Positions 46,809 through 58,766 of a DNA stretch of 64,000 bases are shown one piece after another (the first letter of the stretch is position 1; each line of letters starts with the position of its first letter). A program made the translations under genes and the position numbers. The notes under the pieces were generated by a model. That model was not told the origin of the DNA. It searched no databases and worked only from the letters and a program-made list of their open reading frames with translations. Source of the stretch: Margaritispora aquatica (Eukaryota; Ascomycota; Leotiomycetes; Helotiales; Discinellaceae); NCBI GenBank assembly GCA_007644065.1, contig VJWN01000008.1, forward strand, positions 64,411 through 128,410, read 5' to 3'.

Positions 46809-48536
46809 ATGTACCTTCATCGTCTTGCGATCGTTATTGGCGGCTCTATCATCTCATTCACTTCAGCATGTGGATCTGACTGCTCTACGAAGTCAAACAT
46901 CACTTTTGACGCATCCTTGATCCCTCAGATCCTGACGCAACTCCCAGCTTTCTTCCTAGGTCCAGCAATCTCCTTCTCACCTACCCTTCTTCAGCGTGTC
47001 ATCAACGGTATCTCACCGGACGCTATTTTGACTAACACAACTTCCGATGGCAAAGGAAAGGTGCTCCGTCTGGGAGAACGAGCTCTCGGCTATGTAGATG
47101 AAGAAACCGGTGCAACGACCTTCCTGCCCAATTACAGTGCACTTAGTCCGATCACTTGCCAGCTTGGACCAGAGAACTTCACGCACATCGATACTCCAGA
47201 CCTGTTTCCTCAAGATGACACATTCAAACACATCATTCGTGGACCGACTCTCTTCCAGCGTCACCATAATCAGAATGGGTCTGCAGAACCAGAGTCCCAA
47301 CCATGGTTGCAGTATTTCATCGCTGAGCGACTAGTCGCAGTGCAAGGAGGTAACTTCACGATCAAAGGACCAGGAAGCACTGCCATTATCGGCGTTGGAG
47401 CAAATGGCACTCTACACGCCATCAACTACCTCTGGCATCCCGCAAAGAAGCATTCTATGATCACTCCTACCTCCGTCAAAACCATATACAGCAACATCAT
47501 GGCTGAGCTTCAAACACTTGCCAAGTACGGACCTATCAATGTCACCAAAGTTGACGTAACATACTACGACTCAGGCGACCGCTTCATTCAACCTGTTTAC
47601 AGCTTCACTGCCTCGCGCAAAACAGGCAACACAGCCAACTCGACAGGAGAGTCCATCTCCATCCAAGGCTTCGTGTCAGTGGGACGCACGGAACTCGAAT
47701 GTCTCCCCTCCCTGCGCAACCCAGGCAAACTCATCCCACCCTCCTCACCTACACCAGACAGCAAGACATCCTCCATCCGATCTCTCCTCGCTCGCTCCTT
47801 CGGACTAAACAAGCGCATCCCCACCGTCACGGTAGGCCGCTACGTGATCCGCGACTCAGAAGACGGCTTCCTCAGCGCCGCGCAGCAATTCGGCAGCACG
47901 CTGTCCAAGTACTCTGGCAAATCGGCCAACTTCCTCTTCACGCAGTACTACTGGGCGTACAACTGGCTGTACACGACCTACCGGCTGCAGTTCGCCAACG
48001 CCGTCAACATCCTGCTCACCGAGGCGCACGGGAACTGGCATCGCTTCCGCACCTCGCCCGGCAATGACAGGGTCTACATCAACAACAACCCGGCGCTGGA
48101 CATCCCCGCCGATGGCTACGGCGGCGGCGCTGGGGGCACGCTTGCGTATTGGGTCATCCACGCGTGCGAGGTCCTCCCCTCTGAGACAGATTATCCAGGC
48201 CAGCCGTTTCACTCGTTCGATTACTGGTGGTCGGTGTTCAACGGTCTGCACGCCATCATGGGGTTTCGCACCGAGGGGCTGCTGGGTGATGGGATCACAG
48301 TACCGTTCGCGAAGGCGATTGGGCAGGGCGCTGGCGTCGTGCCTGCGTGGATGAGCGCTGCGTTGACGCAGTATAAGAATTCTGGTACATATAAGGATGG
48401 AAATCGAGGCGGCTTGGTCGAGCCGTTTGGTAGGCCGAGTAGTGTGAGTGTTTGTGGGCATACGGATGATGTGGTGTGGAATGTCGCGAATTTGGGGAGG
48501 CCCGGGTGTTTGCATGAGTGGTGGTATGAGAATTAG
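46809..48536 (+). CDS. secreted DUF6345-like protein, possible caspase/gingipain-fold hydrolase
   Basis: Intronless, 575 residues. The N-terminal hydrophobic segment (LAIVIGGSIISFTSACG) is a likely signal peptide, and many N-x-S/T sites fit a secreted glycoprotein. The C-terminal 220 residues resemble DUF6345: DGFLSAAQQFG, NFLFTQYYWAYNWLY, NILLTEAHGNWHRF, LAYWVIHACEVLPS and FNGLHAIMGFRT. The AHG after one hydrophobic strand and HAC after the next are placed as the His/Cys dyad is in clan CD peptidases, so a hydrolase is possible (inference). The central part may be a prodomain. No partner gene is obvious nearby. Confidence 0.65.
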   Translation: MYLHRLAIVIGGSIISFTSACGSDCSTKSNITFDASLIPQILTQLPAFFLGPAISFSPTLLQRVINGISPDAILTNTTSDGKGKVLRLGERALGYVDEETGATTFLPNYSALSPITCQLGPENFTHIDTPDLFPQDDTFKHIIRGPTLFQRHHNQNGSAEPESQPWLQYFIAERLVAVQGGNFTIKGPGSTAIIGVGANGTLHAINYLWHPAKKHSMITPTSVKTIYSNIMAELQTLAKYGPINVTKVDVTYYDSGDRFIQPVYSFTASRKTGNTANSTGESISIQGFVSVGRTELECLPSLRNPGKLIPPSSPTPDSKTSSIRSLLARSFGLNKRIPTVTVGRYVIRDSEDGFLSAAQQFGSTLSKYSGKSANFLFTQYYWAYNWLYTTYRLQFANAVNILLTEAHGNWHRFRTSPGNDRVYINNNPALDIPADGYGGGAGGTLAYWVIHACEVLPSETDYPGQPFHSFDYWWSVFNGLHAIMGFRTEGLLGDGITVPFAKAIGQGAGVVPAWMSAALTQYKNSGTYKDGNRGGLVEPFGRPSSVSVCGHTDDVVWNVANLGRPGCLHEWWYEN

Positions 48537-49740
48537 GTTTATGATGACTTGTTAGCATGGGCCTTTCGACGAGGTGGAGTTTGTTGTTTTGCTCCACTGC
48601 TTTTGGCACTGTTTTTTCGATCTTCTTTAGAATCATCTACATTTCAAATCCAACACGGCACTCGAGTTTATTTAGAACTAAATCTGCCTCCTTTCAACTT
48701 TGCTTGATTCTGATTTTCCCTAAGTTTCTTTAGTATCAACGTATCATACTTAAGCTTTCATTCCAGCTTGACACCCACTTCCAAATAGGTGATTCCTCAT
48801 GGAATACATTGAAAAATGGCGGTACCCCCTCGCTTAGCAAGTTTCTCCTTCAGACTACGCAACCAATTCTTTACCTCTCAAGCTTTTCAACAGTTACATT
48901 ATATTAAGTGTATTTCATATTGGCAGAATTAATATCGATATGGATGGAAAGTCATTTTGAAGGAAAACAAAGTTGGTGCTTGGCTCACATATCCAAATTA
49001 GAGCCAAACCAGCGGACATAAGTTCGATACCTGCAAGTCGCGAAGATCTGAATCCATGCTAATCACCTTGCGAATCTAGCCAGATTTATACTAGAATTTG
49101 TGCAAACCTTCTGATTTCAATAAAAGGCTTGTTGTGGGCATTTCGAGTGTATGTTTGCTTTTCAGAAGGCTTGTATAGTTTGAACCAATTGCAGGCCGTG
49201 AGAATGAATCAACTGGGTTTGACCGGTGCTTATTGTATCTGGTACCGCAAAATAACAGCATGAGTTAAATACATCCAAACTAAGTTTGAATCAAGTGCAA
49301 AATTTGAACATGAGATTGTTTGAAGTTCTCCGCTAATCTTCGAAATTTTCGAAAGTGGCGCTTGTGATTGCATAAAGAGTCTCTTTTAACGACCGTCTGT
49401 TTGTATCGTGGGAGCAGGTGCCTCTCATGGATGTAGAGTTGTGATATCGGCTAAAATTCTCGGAGTGTTTGCTATGTTACAAGTACCGTGGATGACGAGG
49501 GCATTAAGTTAGAGACAAGTGGAGTTTAAATATGCAGCTGCATTACATATTATTATTATTATTGACTATCATCAGACATGTCTGCCGATAAGTCTTTTAT
49601 TCTATCCATCTCGCGATTGTGATCCCATCTCGACAGGTATCCAGCTCTTGGTGTCCGTCTCTCCTTACCCTGTATCCTCGCTTCTAAACTTTCTCCTCCA
49701 TCACATCCTTGCTTCAATGTGCCAGATTTAAATATACACT
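48537..49740. other. intergenic, 1.2 kb
   Basis: AT-rich 3' flanks of two convergent genes. No repeat, RNA or coding signal was recognised apart from a short ATT run near 49550. Confidence 0.4.
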
Positions 49741-50572
49741 TCAAGCTTTCTTCTGTGCCCTAATATTGTTCTCCACGCTCTCACGGACCTTGAATGCGTC
49801 TTTGATATCCGTGAAAGCATGGTATATGGCATACAGCGGGATAAAAACCCACAACATATTGAAAAATACCAGGTACACCCACAAAAACATAAAGTTACTC
49901 CCGTCGAGATTGGGATTCGCAGTCAGCCATTCGGGACAGAAGGTCATGAAGCCTTTACGCGCCAGCTGTTAGCCAAATTCTCATCTCCCTTGGCAGAACG
50001 ATAGTTGGGTAGAAGAAAGAAAGAAAGAAATCACAGCAAGACTCACCTCCATAAATCTCTCCCGTCGCAAGCACGACCATCCAAAAACTCGCCATCTTGT
50101 CGCCCTTCACAATGCCATAGCAAATCCACAACGCCATCGGACCTGCCACGAAAACCGTCAACAGCTCCAGACTAATGACGGTGAGATCCGCGCCTGCCCA
50201 CCGCTTGTCCGCCTGCGCGTACACCATCCACAGGGCGCTGATCCAATTATCGCCATATCGACTCCCATACACATGGGTGGTCTGGCCGAACGGGAAGCCA
50301 TTGAGCTCTACAGGGGCAACGGGAGAGGACAGGGAGGCAATGGATGCCGAGGCGAAGAAGCAGTTGTACAGGTATGAACCTTCGAAGACGGTGTGAATCA
50401 GGAAGTCGAACAGGTGCCAGATGAAGAGGATCCGGAGACGGGGGGACGTGGTTCGTGGGGAGAGGAGGTGCGTGCTGAGGATGTAGGCGGTGAGGAGCAG
50501 GACGAGAACGAGCGCGAGGGAGAGCAGCGTCGTGCTGTCGATGTGGGCGAGTATGGAAGAGGAGGCTGCCAT
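49741..50572 (-). CDS. emopamil-binding-protein (EXPERA domain) family membrane protein
   Basis: Predicted 245 residues from exons 50047-50572 and 49741-49952, with a 94-bp intron. Multi-span ER membrane protein of the EXPERA fold, related to sterol delta8-delta7 isomerase (EBP). Key family positions are visible: FLIHTVFEGSYLY (His and Glu of the active-site helix), WMVYAQADKRW, ELLTVFVAGPMALW, and GEIYGGFMTFCPEW built across the splice junction. It differs enough from true EBP that a different sterol or lipid substrate is possible. The last residues RAQKKA include a KKxx-like basic end, consistent with ER retention. Confidence 0.85.
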
Positions 50573-51242
50573 TGCTTTAACTCGGTACCTTACCTTGTCC
50601 TGTTTTCGCTGTAGTAGTGAGAAGAAAGCAGAGGTAGAGAGAGGGAGAGAGAGGAGGAGGTTGGAGAGATATTTTTTGTGGGACTTGAAGTGAAGTGAGG
50701 TTGTGAGACATTAATTATTTTGTGGAGCTCGGCCAAGAAGCTGAAGCTGGGAGCTTAGAGCTTGAGCGGGGGGCGGGAACATTTCCGCTTTGGTTTTGGT
50801 GGCGGGATTGTCCGTGCTTGGCGAGCCCCTGAATGTTGTGTCCTGTGGGGCATATGTAGGTTCTAGTCATTCGAGCCATCATTCGAATATCGTTACAAAA
50901 AGAACGAGTAGAAAGCGTAAATGTCAAGTGTAACATAGACGTGGAACAAAACATGTTTCACCAAAACATGTTTCACCAGTCTAGAAAACCAAGTAGTGAA
51001 CATATATATGGGCAGTGGCAGTCCATTAACCGAATCTGATATTGCATTAAAGCACATATACACCAATTAACGAGTGTATTAAAGAAGTCAACTTGCTATC
51101 TCTCCGTTCCACCATTAAAGACCAAAAGAGATCCCCAGCTCTTGTTCCTTCAACATTCCGCATCTGCAGTGATAGCCTCTCTAAGGCGAAAGATCCACAC
51201 ACTCCACAGGAGCATAGAAGCTGAAGCGAGAGAGGGCACGCT
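50573..51242. other. intergenic
   Basis: Promoter side of the EXPERA gene and 3' flank of the sugar transporter. A GAGAGAGGGAGAGAGAGGAGG purine tract lies near 50636-50660 and a tandem ACATGTTTCACCA repeat near 50950-50977. No gene was recognised. Confidence 0.4.
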
Positions 51243-53882
51243 CTATGCCTTCTTGGGCACATCGGCTGTAGACTCGATGATCTCAACCTGGGGAGTCTTC
51301 TCCTGGCTCTCCTCATCGCCAACGGTCTTGGCGAGCTCGGTGACACCAAAGCTATTAATCATTGTCAACAAAGTTCCAATTTCCTTATGCTCAGACCAGA
51401 GAATGGGGCAAACTTACATGTCGTCCATTCTCTCCAAACTCATACCCTTGGTCTCAGGGAGCAAGAAGTAAACGAAGAAGAACATGCTGAAGCAAAAGCT
51501 GCCGAAGATGAAGTATGTTCCGTAACCCTTGCGACCAACGGTGGCCATCATGTGTGGCACAGCCTGGGCGACGACGAAGTTGAAGAGCCATTGTGTGGCG
51601 GCGGCCATGGCGACGTTCATAGCACGGAGACGAGCAGTTGGGATCTCAGACACGACGATCCAGCACACTGGGCCCCAACCGAATTGGAAGAAAGCGGCGA
51701 ACAGGAAGATGCAGGCAAGTGCGAAGTAACCGACAGGTGGGATAGGGGCGTCCTTGACAGGTGGGTTGAAGCGGACACTGTGGAGAGGGAGGCGGTTAGT
51801 GCATGTGGAGCAAATTAAGAGGGGAGAGGTGGAACTTACTAGAAGCCGATAATGAACATGGAGACTCCTTGAGCGATGGATGTCCAGAGAAGAGACTTGC
51901 CTACGGGATGATTAGTGGTGTGCGCTAATAGTTATTAGAGCAGTGTACTTACGACGTCCGAGAGAATCGGCAGCGAAGAGCAAGAAGGTGGCACAGGCGA
52001 CCATCTTGACTACACCGTAGATTCCAGTAGCGAAGAGACCAGTATCAGCTTTCTAAACTACCTGTTAGCATGTGTTCATCGAACTGCAATATCTTGACGA
52101 CTTACGGCAATACCCAAGCTAAGGAAAATGGTTGGTGCGTAGTAGTTGATGGCGTTGCTAAAATGGTCAGTTTGTATCAAAGGGGCGGAACTTGTTGATG
52201 TGCTTACGTTCCAGTCATCTGTAGGAAGCAAGGTTAGCAAATGATCTATAGGGGTGCATGAAGAATAGAAACATACTTGTTGACAGATCATAAGACCGAT
52301 GGAAATGAGCACACGCTTTCGGTTGCCAGCAATAGTCCACATCTCACGTTGAAGATCCCAGAATGTAGCACCTCCGATAAGACGAGCCTAGATGAGTCAA
52401 TCTCCATGTTACCAACTAGATCTGAAAATGCCCATACCTCGTTATCAAGTTGTTCACGCATCTGTAGTGAGGTTAGTCATTGTCAAACCAAAATATCAAA
52501 TGCTAATCTTACCTCAGTCAACTCCATCTGCACGTAAGGGTGATCCTCAGGAAGACTTTTATTGTCAGTATGTATCGCGAATAATTTCGGCGGAGAGCTC
52601 ACTTGGTGACCTTGGAAACAACATAGCTTGCCTTTTCCCAGTTATCTTGTCGTGCCAACCAACGAGGAGACTCGTTGCAGAAGAAGACACCGACGAACAA
52701 AGCAACAGCTGGAAGACCCTGAAGGGCCAATGGGACTTGCCATGTAGCGTTGTTGACCTTGTTGTTTGGGAAATTCTTGTAGCATCCCTGTGTGGTGTTA
52801 GCTGGTGAGTATGATTTGCCAGAACTTGGTAAATGCATACATAGTTAACCCAGAATGCCAACATGATACCTGGGAGATCAGTCAATATAGTCATCGAGGT
52901 GGCGCACATGACTCAGACATACCAGTGGCAATGAAGAGCTGGTAAATACCAGTCAAGCCTCCGCGGATGGCACGAGGAGCATTTTCAGAAACGTAAAGAG
53001 GAGTCAACATGGATGCGGCTCCAACTCCGAGTCCAGCAATCATACGACCAACGTAGAGAACGTTGCTAAGGATTTCCGTTAAATCTGATACGAAAACAAG
53101 TGGTCAGCGGAAAAGCTTACATGTTTCCGCTTGAGCCGGCTTGCATGGCAATTCCAGCTGAGGTGATTGCAGCGGCGACGAGAAGGGAAGGCTAATCCAA
53201 ATGTTAGACTGAGATCTGAGCACTAAAACATGAATGCTTACTCGGCGACCAAATCTATCGGCACAGTCTGTGTTTGATTAGCTCATGTCTCTCGATTCAA
53301 ATATATCGACGCTAGAACTAGAAAGCTCAATGCGAATGCATGGGGAGTGGTACGCACAATAAGCTCCAAGAGCGCCAAAGAAGCAACCACCTTGAAGAGT
53401 GGAAACGACTACTCATCATCAGTATCCGCTTATGTACCGGAGCCTAGCTCTCTTACTGTTGCTGTTCAATGTTGCGGCGACCTTTGGCGTGATGTGGAAC
53501 TCCTTGATGAAAGCCTCCATGACGATGATGCCTCCGATGGATCCGATATCCCAGCCAAACAACATGCCTCCAAAGCAAGCTTCATAAAGTCAGTCAATCG
53601 AGTCGTTGAAATAGTCGCAAGATAGTCTTACCTGAGAAAGCTGTGACTAGTTAGCGAGGCACATGAGTTTTGTGATATAATAGAGACTTACCAAGAACGA
53701 ACACACGCCATCCTTCGAGAGTTAGCAAGGAAACGGATTCTTTCAAAGCTCGAGAACATTACCGTAGATCTCGGGAGGGTCACTAGAAAGTCAGTCATTG
53801 AATCATATCAGAAGCAAATCACTTACGTTTTCATCGCCTCATTCTTCACCACCTTTTGGAGGAGTTTTGCGAACAAACCCAT
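51243..53882 (-). CDS. MFS sugar/quinate-type transporter in 20 exons
   Basis: Predicted 534-residue, 12-span sugar porter. From the 5' end: 53827-53882, 53763-53782, 53692-53712, 53632-53640 (9 nt), 53457-53579, 53358-53408, 53242-53267, 53121-53191, 52923-53065, 52841-52869, 52603-52787, 52513-52555, 52438-52461, 52277-52387, 52208-52218 (11 nt), 52106-52157, 51953-52052, 51840-51900, 51418-51777 and 51243-51351. Every phase closes. Family motifs are [70 protein letters not shown] (across the 11-nt exon), [20 protein letters not shown] and [15 protein letters not shown]. The acidic tail is cytosolic. The substrate (hexose, quinate or other) cannot be fixed. Confidence 0.93.
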
Positions 53883-54916
53883 TTTTGCGACTTGGTTCTT
53901 GATCGAATAGAAGAACTTCAGATTCCAGCAAAAGTATCAGTCTGCAGTTTCAAGGAGCTTCCAAAAGCGAGGATGTCCAGGCCCTTTAAACAAATGCACA
54001 CACGTCCCAGGAATCCGAGAGATAAACGACAGCACCACCACCAATACAGATCCCTCCCCAGTTTAGAATTTCCTCTGAGAGGTAACCCTACTTTGTCTGC
54101 ACGGATAAATCAGAATTCCAGATTATCCGCCCAATCTTACAGTTCTATTCCCTGTGACAATCCCTATCTAGCTCATATTGATATTGGCACGTAGTATCCA
54201 CCGGGGAGCCCAAGTTCGGTTGCGGGGAAGCTATGGGGTCGCGGAGAGTGTGGGCGCAGGTGGCGGGGTACGTCGTATGTGATTGATGCACTTTTCTGCT
54301 TTCTCGCAGGGGTGACACGCACTCATTGCAGCAAAGTCAAGTTCCGGTCATCTTGATAGGTTTGTTATTTTGGTACCAAGAAAACCCCAAGGCTGATGTG
54401 CGTGGTGTCTCGCCGGCTAAATAGCTTCAATCTACATCCATAACGCCCCCGGTTTTCAACTGTTGAACTTGCAGTGCACGCCGGGTGTACACAACTTTCT
54501 GGCCAATTGATAGGAAGTAGGTTCATTCTAATTAGAAACGAGGTTGTACTCGTGCCAACTTTGACCGAAAGCTCATGTGATCCCTAGGTGATCCCCAGCG
54601 TTGATGTTTTATGCCTCGTGGTTCCAATGTCAGAAAACGAAGTCAAGCTCAAACAAGCACGAGATATCCCAAAGGAGAGTTCAGAAAAGGCACAGAAAAT
54701 ACACAAGCAATTGGCAAGAGAACGGAGTATTATTTTCGCTCCAATAACGGTGTTCATCGCCAAGTCAAAACCAAGAGGGCGCAAGATTGACCGTCTTGGT
54801 TGTTCTTGGAGAATTCCCAGATGCTGATTTGCTGACTAACTTGCGTCGACGAATTGTGGAATGGTCTGTGTGACTGGCCAAGTAAACCAAGACTACCAAG
54901 AAACTCTTTACATGAA
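53883..54916. other. intergenic, transporter promoter
   Basis: Upstream of the sugar transporter and downstream of the DUF2264 gene, both on the minus strand. Contains TCATGTGA at 54573-54580. No coding signal was accepted; an open stretch at 54588-54827 (+) has no features. Confidence 0.4.
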
Positions 54917-57123
54917 TCATGCAGAAACCATCATTTCCACCAACCACTGAGGGACTGTCGGCTTGGTATTCCATCCTGAGAGGTAGGTAGACGCCTGCAC
55001 ATGATCGCCAGATGGTGTCGCGTAGATAGCTGAAATATACCATGTTGTGGAATCTTTTTGGATCGTGTGCTGGAGGGTCGGAATTACAGTTCGACTCTCA
55101 ATCAGATTGGAGTTTGGATCGGCGTTGACGAGCATTGCTGTTCGTGGCGTGTTGTTCTCCAGAGCAACAATACCTACAGCACCTTTTGAAACGGCGAAAG
55201 CTCCAATACTTCCTGGCGAGGTACCTTCAGGTGTATTCAGGTCATAATTGCCAATCAGCTTTGGTAGTGTGCCCTCGAATGTCTCTGTGTTATACAAGTC
55301 CAGATTTCTGCCATCCAGCTTTCGTTCATTACAGATCGCAAAAGAACCATCGGCAGTCATGACTTCGCGACCAGCTTCGATTTTGTGAACTCGCAGATGC
55401 CAGTTCGGTGTCTCATCGACTGGTGGAAGGAGATAAGTCGTGATCTTCACATCTTGATATGGTTTCCATATAGACTTCAGTACAGGTCGATCTTCATGCG
55501 TCTCAATAATAGCTTCCTCGCATAATCGGCGAGTCTTCCAGAATTCGCCTCCATCATCAGAGAGTCCCAACTGCGAAGCAAGCGCGAATTGCTCGAGTGT
55601 GAAGCATCCAGTTGGCACGGAGTATCCAAAGGCAGAACTGTATGCAAACGAGCCATACTTTGCATGTGTTCCTTTCATGGGATAACTGCAAGCTTGACCA
55701 GAAGAGAGAATAAATTTGTGGCCACCGACATAACTGATAATGTGTCCGGGATGCTTTAAAGCCTTCAACGTTGGCAGCAAGTGCGATGGATATGGCTCCT
55801 CTTCTGAGGTCCAAAATGGATGATCTTGCGGCACTGCAAGGCAAATGAATGCAAGGCATGCCCACATTGGACTTTGCGGCGAGTTGTAGTTCTCAGCCAT
55901 ATACATATTTGGAAAGCAATATCCAATTGTGAGGGTGCCGGTAGAGCTCCATATCTGGGATTGTGTTTGCCAATATCTCAAATTCCGAAGCAAGAGCCCC
56001 TTTACAATTCCCCATGTCAATGGAGCAGGAAGTTCAATATCAGCATATGCACAAGCGCCCCAGAATGAAGCCATTGCAAAACGATAGCCCACACTTCGGC
56101 CAAAGGGGACAGCTCTCCCTTCTTCATCAAAGTAGTGAATGAAGTCCAATGCATAGTCCTGGGCTCGCTTCTTGAACTCTGTCGCCTTGGCCGGATCATC
56201 ATCTCCTGCAATTTTGGCGTAAAGGAGCTGTAAAAATTGAATCGCAAAGCTTCCACTGTAGTAATCTTGCTGCCAGACCCCTTCAGGTCCATCATTCGAC
56301 CAACCCTCTCCTCGGTAGAACGAATTGAGGTGAACGATATCCTGCTCGATCTTCTCTTGAGAATACTTCCCTCCGTTCTTCTTGAGTCCTAGATTAGCAA
56401 ATACACGAAACCAGAGCCAATTCGTATTTGGCATTCTATATTGCGTCAATTGTTGTCTTTCAGATGTAGGTGGGTAGCTCACGTCTTTTCATTGATTGAG
56501 TTTCCCAACCATGTCTCCACATTCGATCTTTCTTTCTCTGTCAATGACTCCCAGAACACTGGTGCAACTGCAAGAGCAAATCCAAGAGGGCACATCTCGA
56601 CCATCCGCTGGTCGTTATCCCGTGGGTTACCCCAGTACTCTGGGTTTTCTGGATCCGTACCAGACTTTAGTCCTTCGACCCACCATTTCTATAAGATCAC
56701 ACAGTCAACGACTCTCCTCTAAGAGATCTGGGTGCAACTTCTCGAAATGCAAAAATGAGGGCTAATTTGATGTATGACATGTGACATATCTCAAGGACTT
56801 GTTTCCCATCAAGTAGATCTGAAATAGAAGTGATTTGTACATACTGTTCCCTCATAAGTCCCTCCTCCGCCCAAAAGACTCGCAAGACCCCACAGTGGTC
56901 TACAAAAGCCCTCGATTTCCGCTGCCGTGTTATCAAATCTCACAGCCGTCCCACCAGGAACTCTGACGCAAGCCTTTCCAGGTGAAAAATGCGGTTCTAA
57001 GGGGCTTAGAAGTGTCTTCAAAAGCTCCTGTACACTCGTACGGTCCGTGATGTCCACCTTTGCGAACGGGTGAACCCCATTGTAACCCAGCACCAGCTGT
57101 TTAGGGATAGTTTCGGTTGTCAT
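54917..57123 (-). CDS. DUF2264 family protein (GH154-like glycoside hydrolase)
   Basis: Predicted 667 residues from exons 56845-57123, 56483-56688 and 54917-56435, joined by 156- and 47-bp introns. The DUF2264 region covers most of the protein: [91 protein letters not shown] and [15 protein letters not shown]. These give an (alpha/alpha)-barrel-like enzyme with acidic residues in the central cleft. DUF2264 proteins have been placed in glycoside hydrolase family GH154, with glucuronidase-type activity reported for bacterial members; activity here is inference. There is no signal peptide, so it is probably intracellular. It lies next to a sugar transporter on the same strand. Confidence 0.85.
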
Positions 57124-58766
57124 GACGTGTTTAAACAGAGTATAAACACCAAAGAACCACGTCCAGAGATTCAGGGGAGGTGAGGTGGTATTAAAGTTGG
57201 GACAAGGTCCACCTTATTTCAATGGTACGATGAGGCGGAATGTCCTCCGGCTATGGCTTGCATATGGTACAACCTACGTTGTATTAGCAGGTGGAGAAGA
57301 ACCGAAAGGGGCACTTCGTCTTCTTTTTTTCGTCAATTTCTGCTATTGGGTCGTAAAGAAAAGGGGAAAAGGGAAAAAGGAAAAAGGTGGCCGAGAGTGG
57401 TTTTTAGTGTTCTCATAGACCTATATTCTGTAATTTTCAGAGCATTCCATGCCATTCAAATGACAAACTACATCGTTCTTGGCACAAATTCAAACGTATT
57501 CCTAATCGGTTGCCTTTCTGCCGACAGAGTCCGGAGCTGTAGAGTGGAGTGGAGGAAAGGAATCATGCAGTTGATTTCAGGCTGAATTCGTGATTATATC
57601 TTCACCCCGTGATATTATGGGGCCACCTCACCCCGCTATCAAAATAGCTCCACTTCGTCGATCCTTTGGAACGTCCTGACAACAAATCCTTCTTCTTCAG
57701 CCACTCAAAAATTGTTGACACGATAATCACGAAATTTAATGGGGAAGGGAACAAGAAGAAACTACAAGATTATTACTTTGTAACTCGCTATATATATGGC
57801 TCAACCTATGCCCATAGTGTCTGTTGACATACAATGTCCATACTCGTCATAAACCATCGTTTCGGGGGAAAGCAGAATATCATATGCAGTCTATTAGATT
57901 AATAATAAGAGCGAGTCTACAATTCGGTTCAAGTGCTTATCTGCCGTTACCAATCCTTTGCTCTTCTCACGGTTGGCCAAATCGATGAGCTCTTGGAAGA
58001 TAGTGTTTTGGGGGGTGTCGGCGGATGCGAACTTCAATTTCGCCAGAATCTAGGTGAAGAATGGCCATGATGCAGCGCAGAGCTAGAAGTGAATTTCAAT
58101 GAGGTAAGAGTATTGTGAAGTGTAGAGGTTTGCCAAGTGTCGTATTGAGTATGTCGAGGGTGTGAAAAGTTCCTCAAACGATAGACGGGATTGGGGCTCA
58201 GTGCAACAAGTTAGCCCGCAGCCCACCGAAATCATCTTAAAGGCAGTCCAATACACGTGCTAGGCTACCAAAATATCCAATTAAAACAAGAATCAACTAA
58301 GTTTTTGACTTTGTAAGACATTGTTTCGTCCCAACTCATAAGCGAAGGATTCTATAAGTTAAACCAGTTACAACATTTATTAACACCTGAATTACTTGAT
58401 ATTCATAATTAAGTTAGACACAATTACTAATAATTAACTACCCCGTGAAGCTTCCAACGCGCTGTATTTCTGTTTAAAGACTGGCGTACTTACTAGGGCA
58501 AGTCGAGGATTCGATGAGGGCAAAATTAGGCCAAGTTTTCCGACTGCATGATTCGGAAGTTCACAGTTTTCAATATAGCTGATCGCATACATAAGATATA
58601 GTTTACTCAATACTACTATCCGGCGTTTATGCTCAAATTGGTCCAATCTAGTGCCAAATTTGCACCAAAACAAACCATTGAGTAGCCTATGGACCCCAAA
58701 AGCTAAGCCAGCAGGACAGGAACCACTGACTTACCCCTGAAGCAAGACCTTCCAAGAAACCACCAT
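57124..58766. other. intergenic, 1.6 kb, with one possible orphan exon
   Basis: Mostly AT-rich. One 52-codon stretch (57894-58049, minus) looks coding and is listed separately. Open stretches at 57185-57418 (+) and 58434-58673 (-) have no recognisable features. Confidence 0.4.
57894..58049 (-). other. possible terminal exon of an unidentified small gene
   Basis: After an acceptor-like CTTCACCTAG the minus strand reads 51 codons to TAA with protein-like composition, including ADTPQNTIFQELIDLANREK and LVTADKHLNRIVDSL. An in-frame stop sits just before it, so it could only be coding as a spliced exon. No upstream partner exon could be assigned. It may be a remnant. Confidence 0.25.

Noticed and set aside
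47856..48515. 219-codon minus-strand frame inside the DUF6345-like gene
   Set aside because: Arg/Pro/His-rich mirror of a GC-rich coding region; no start context or domain.
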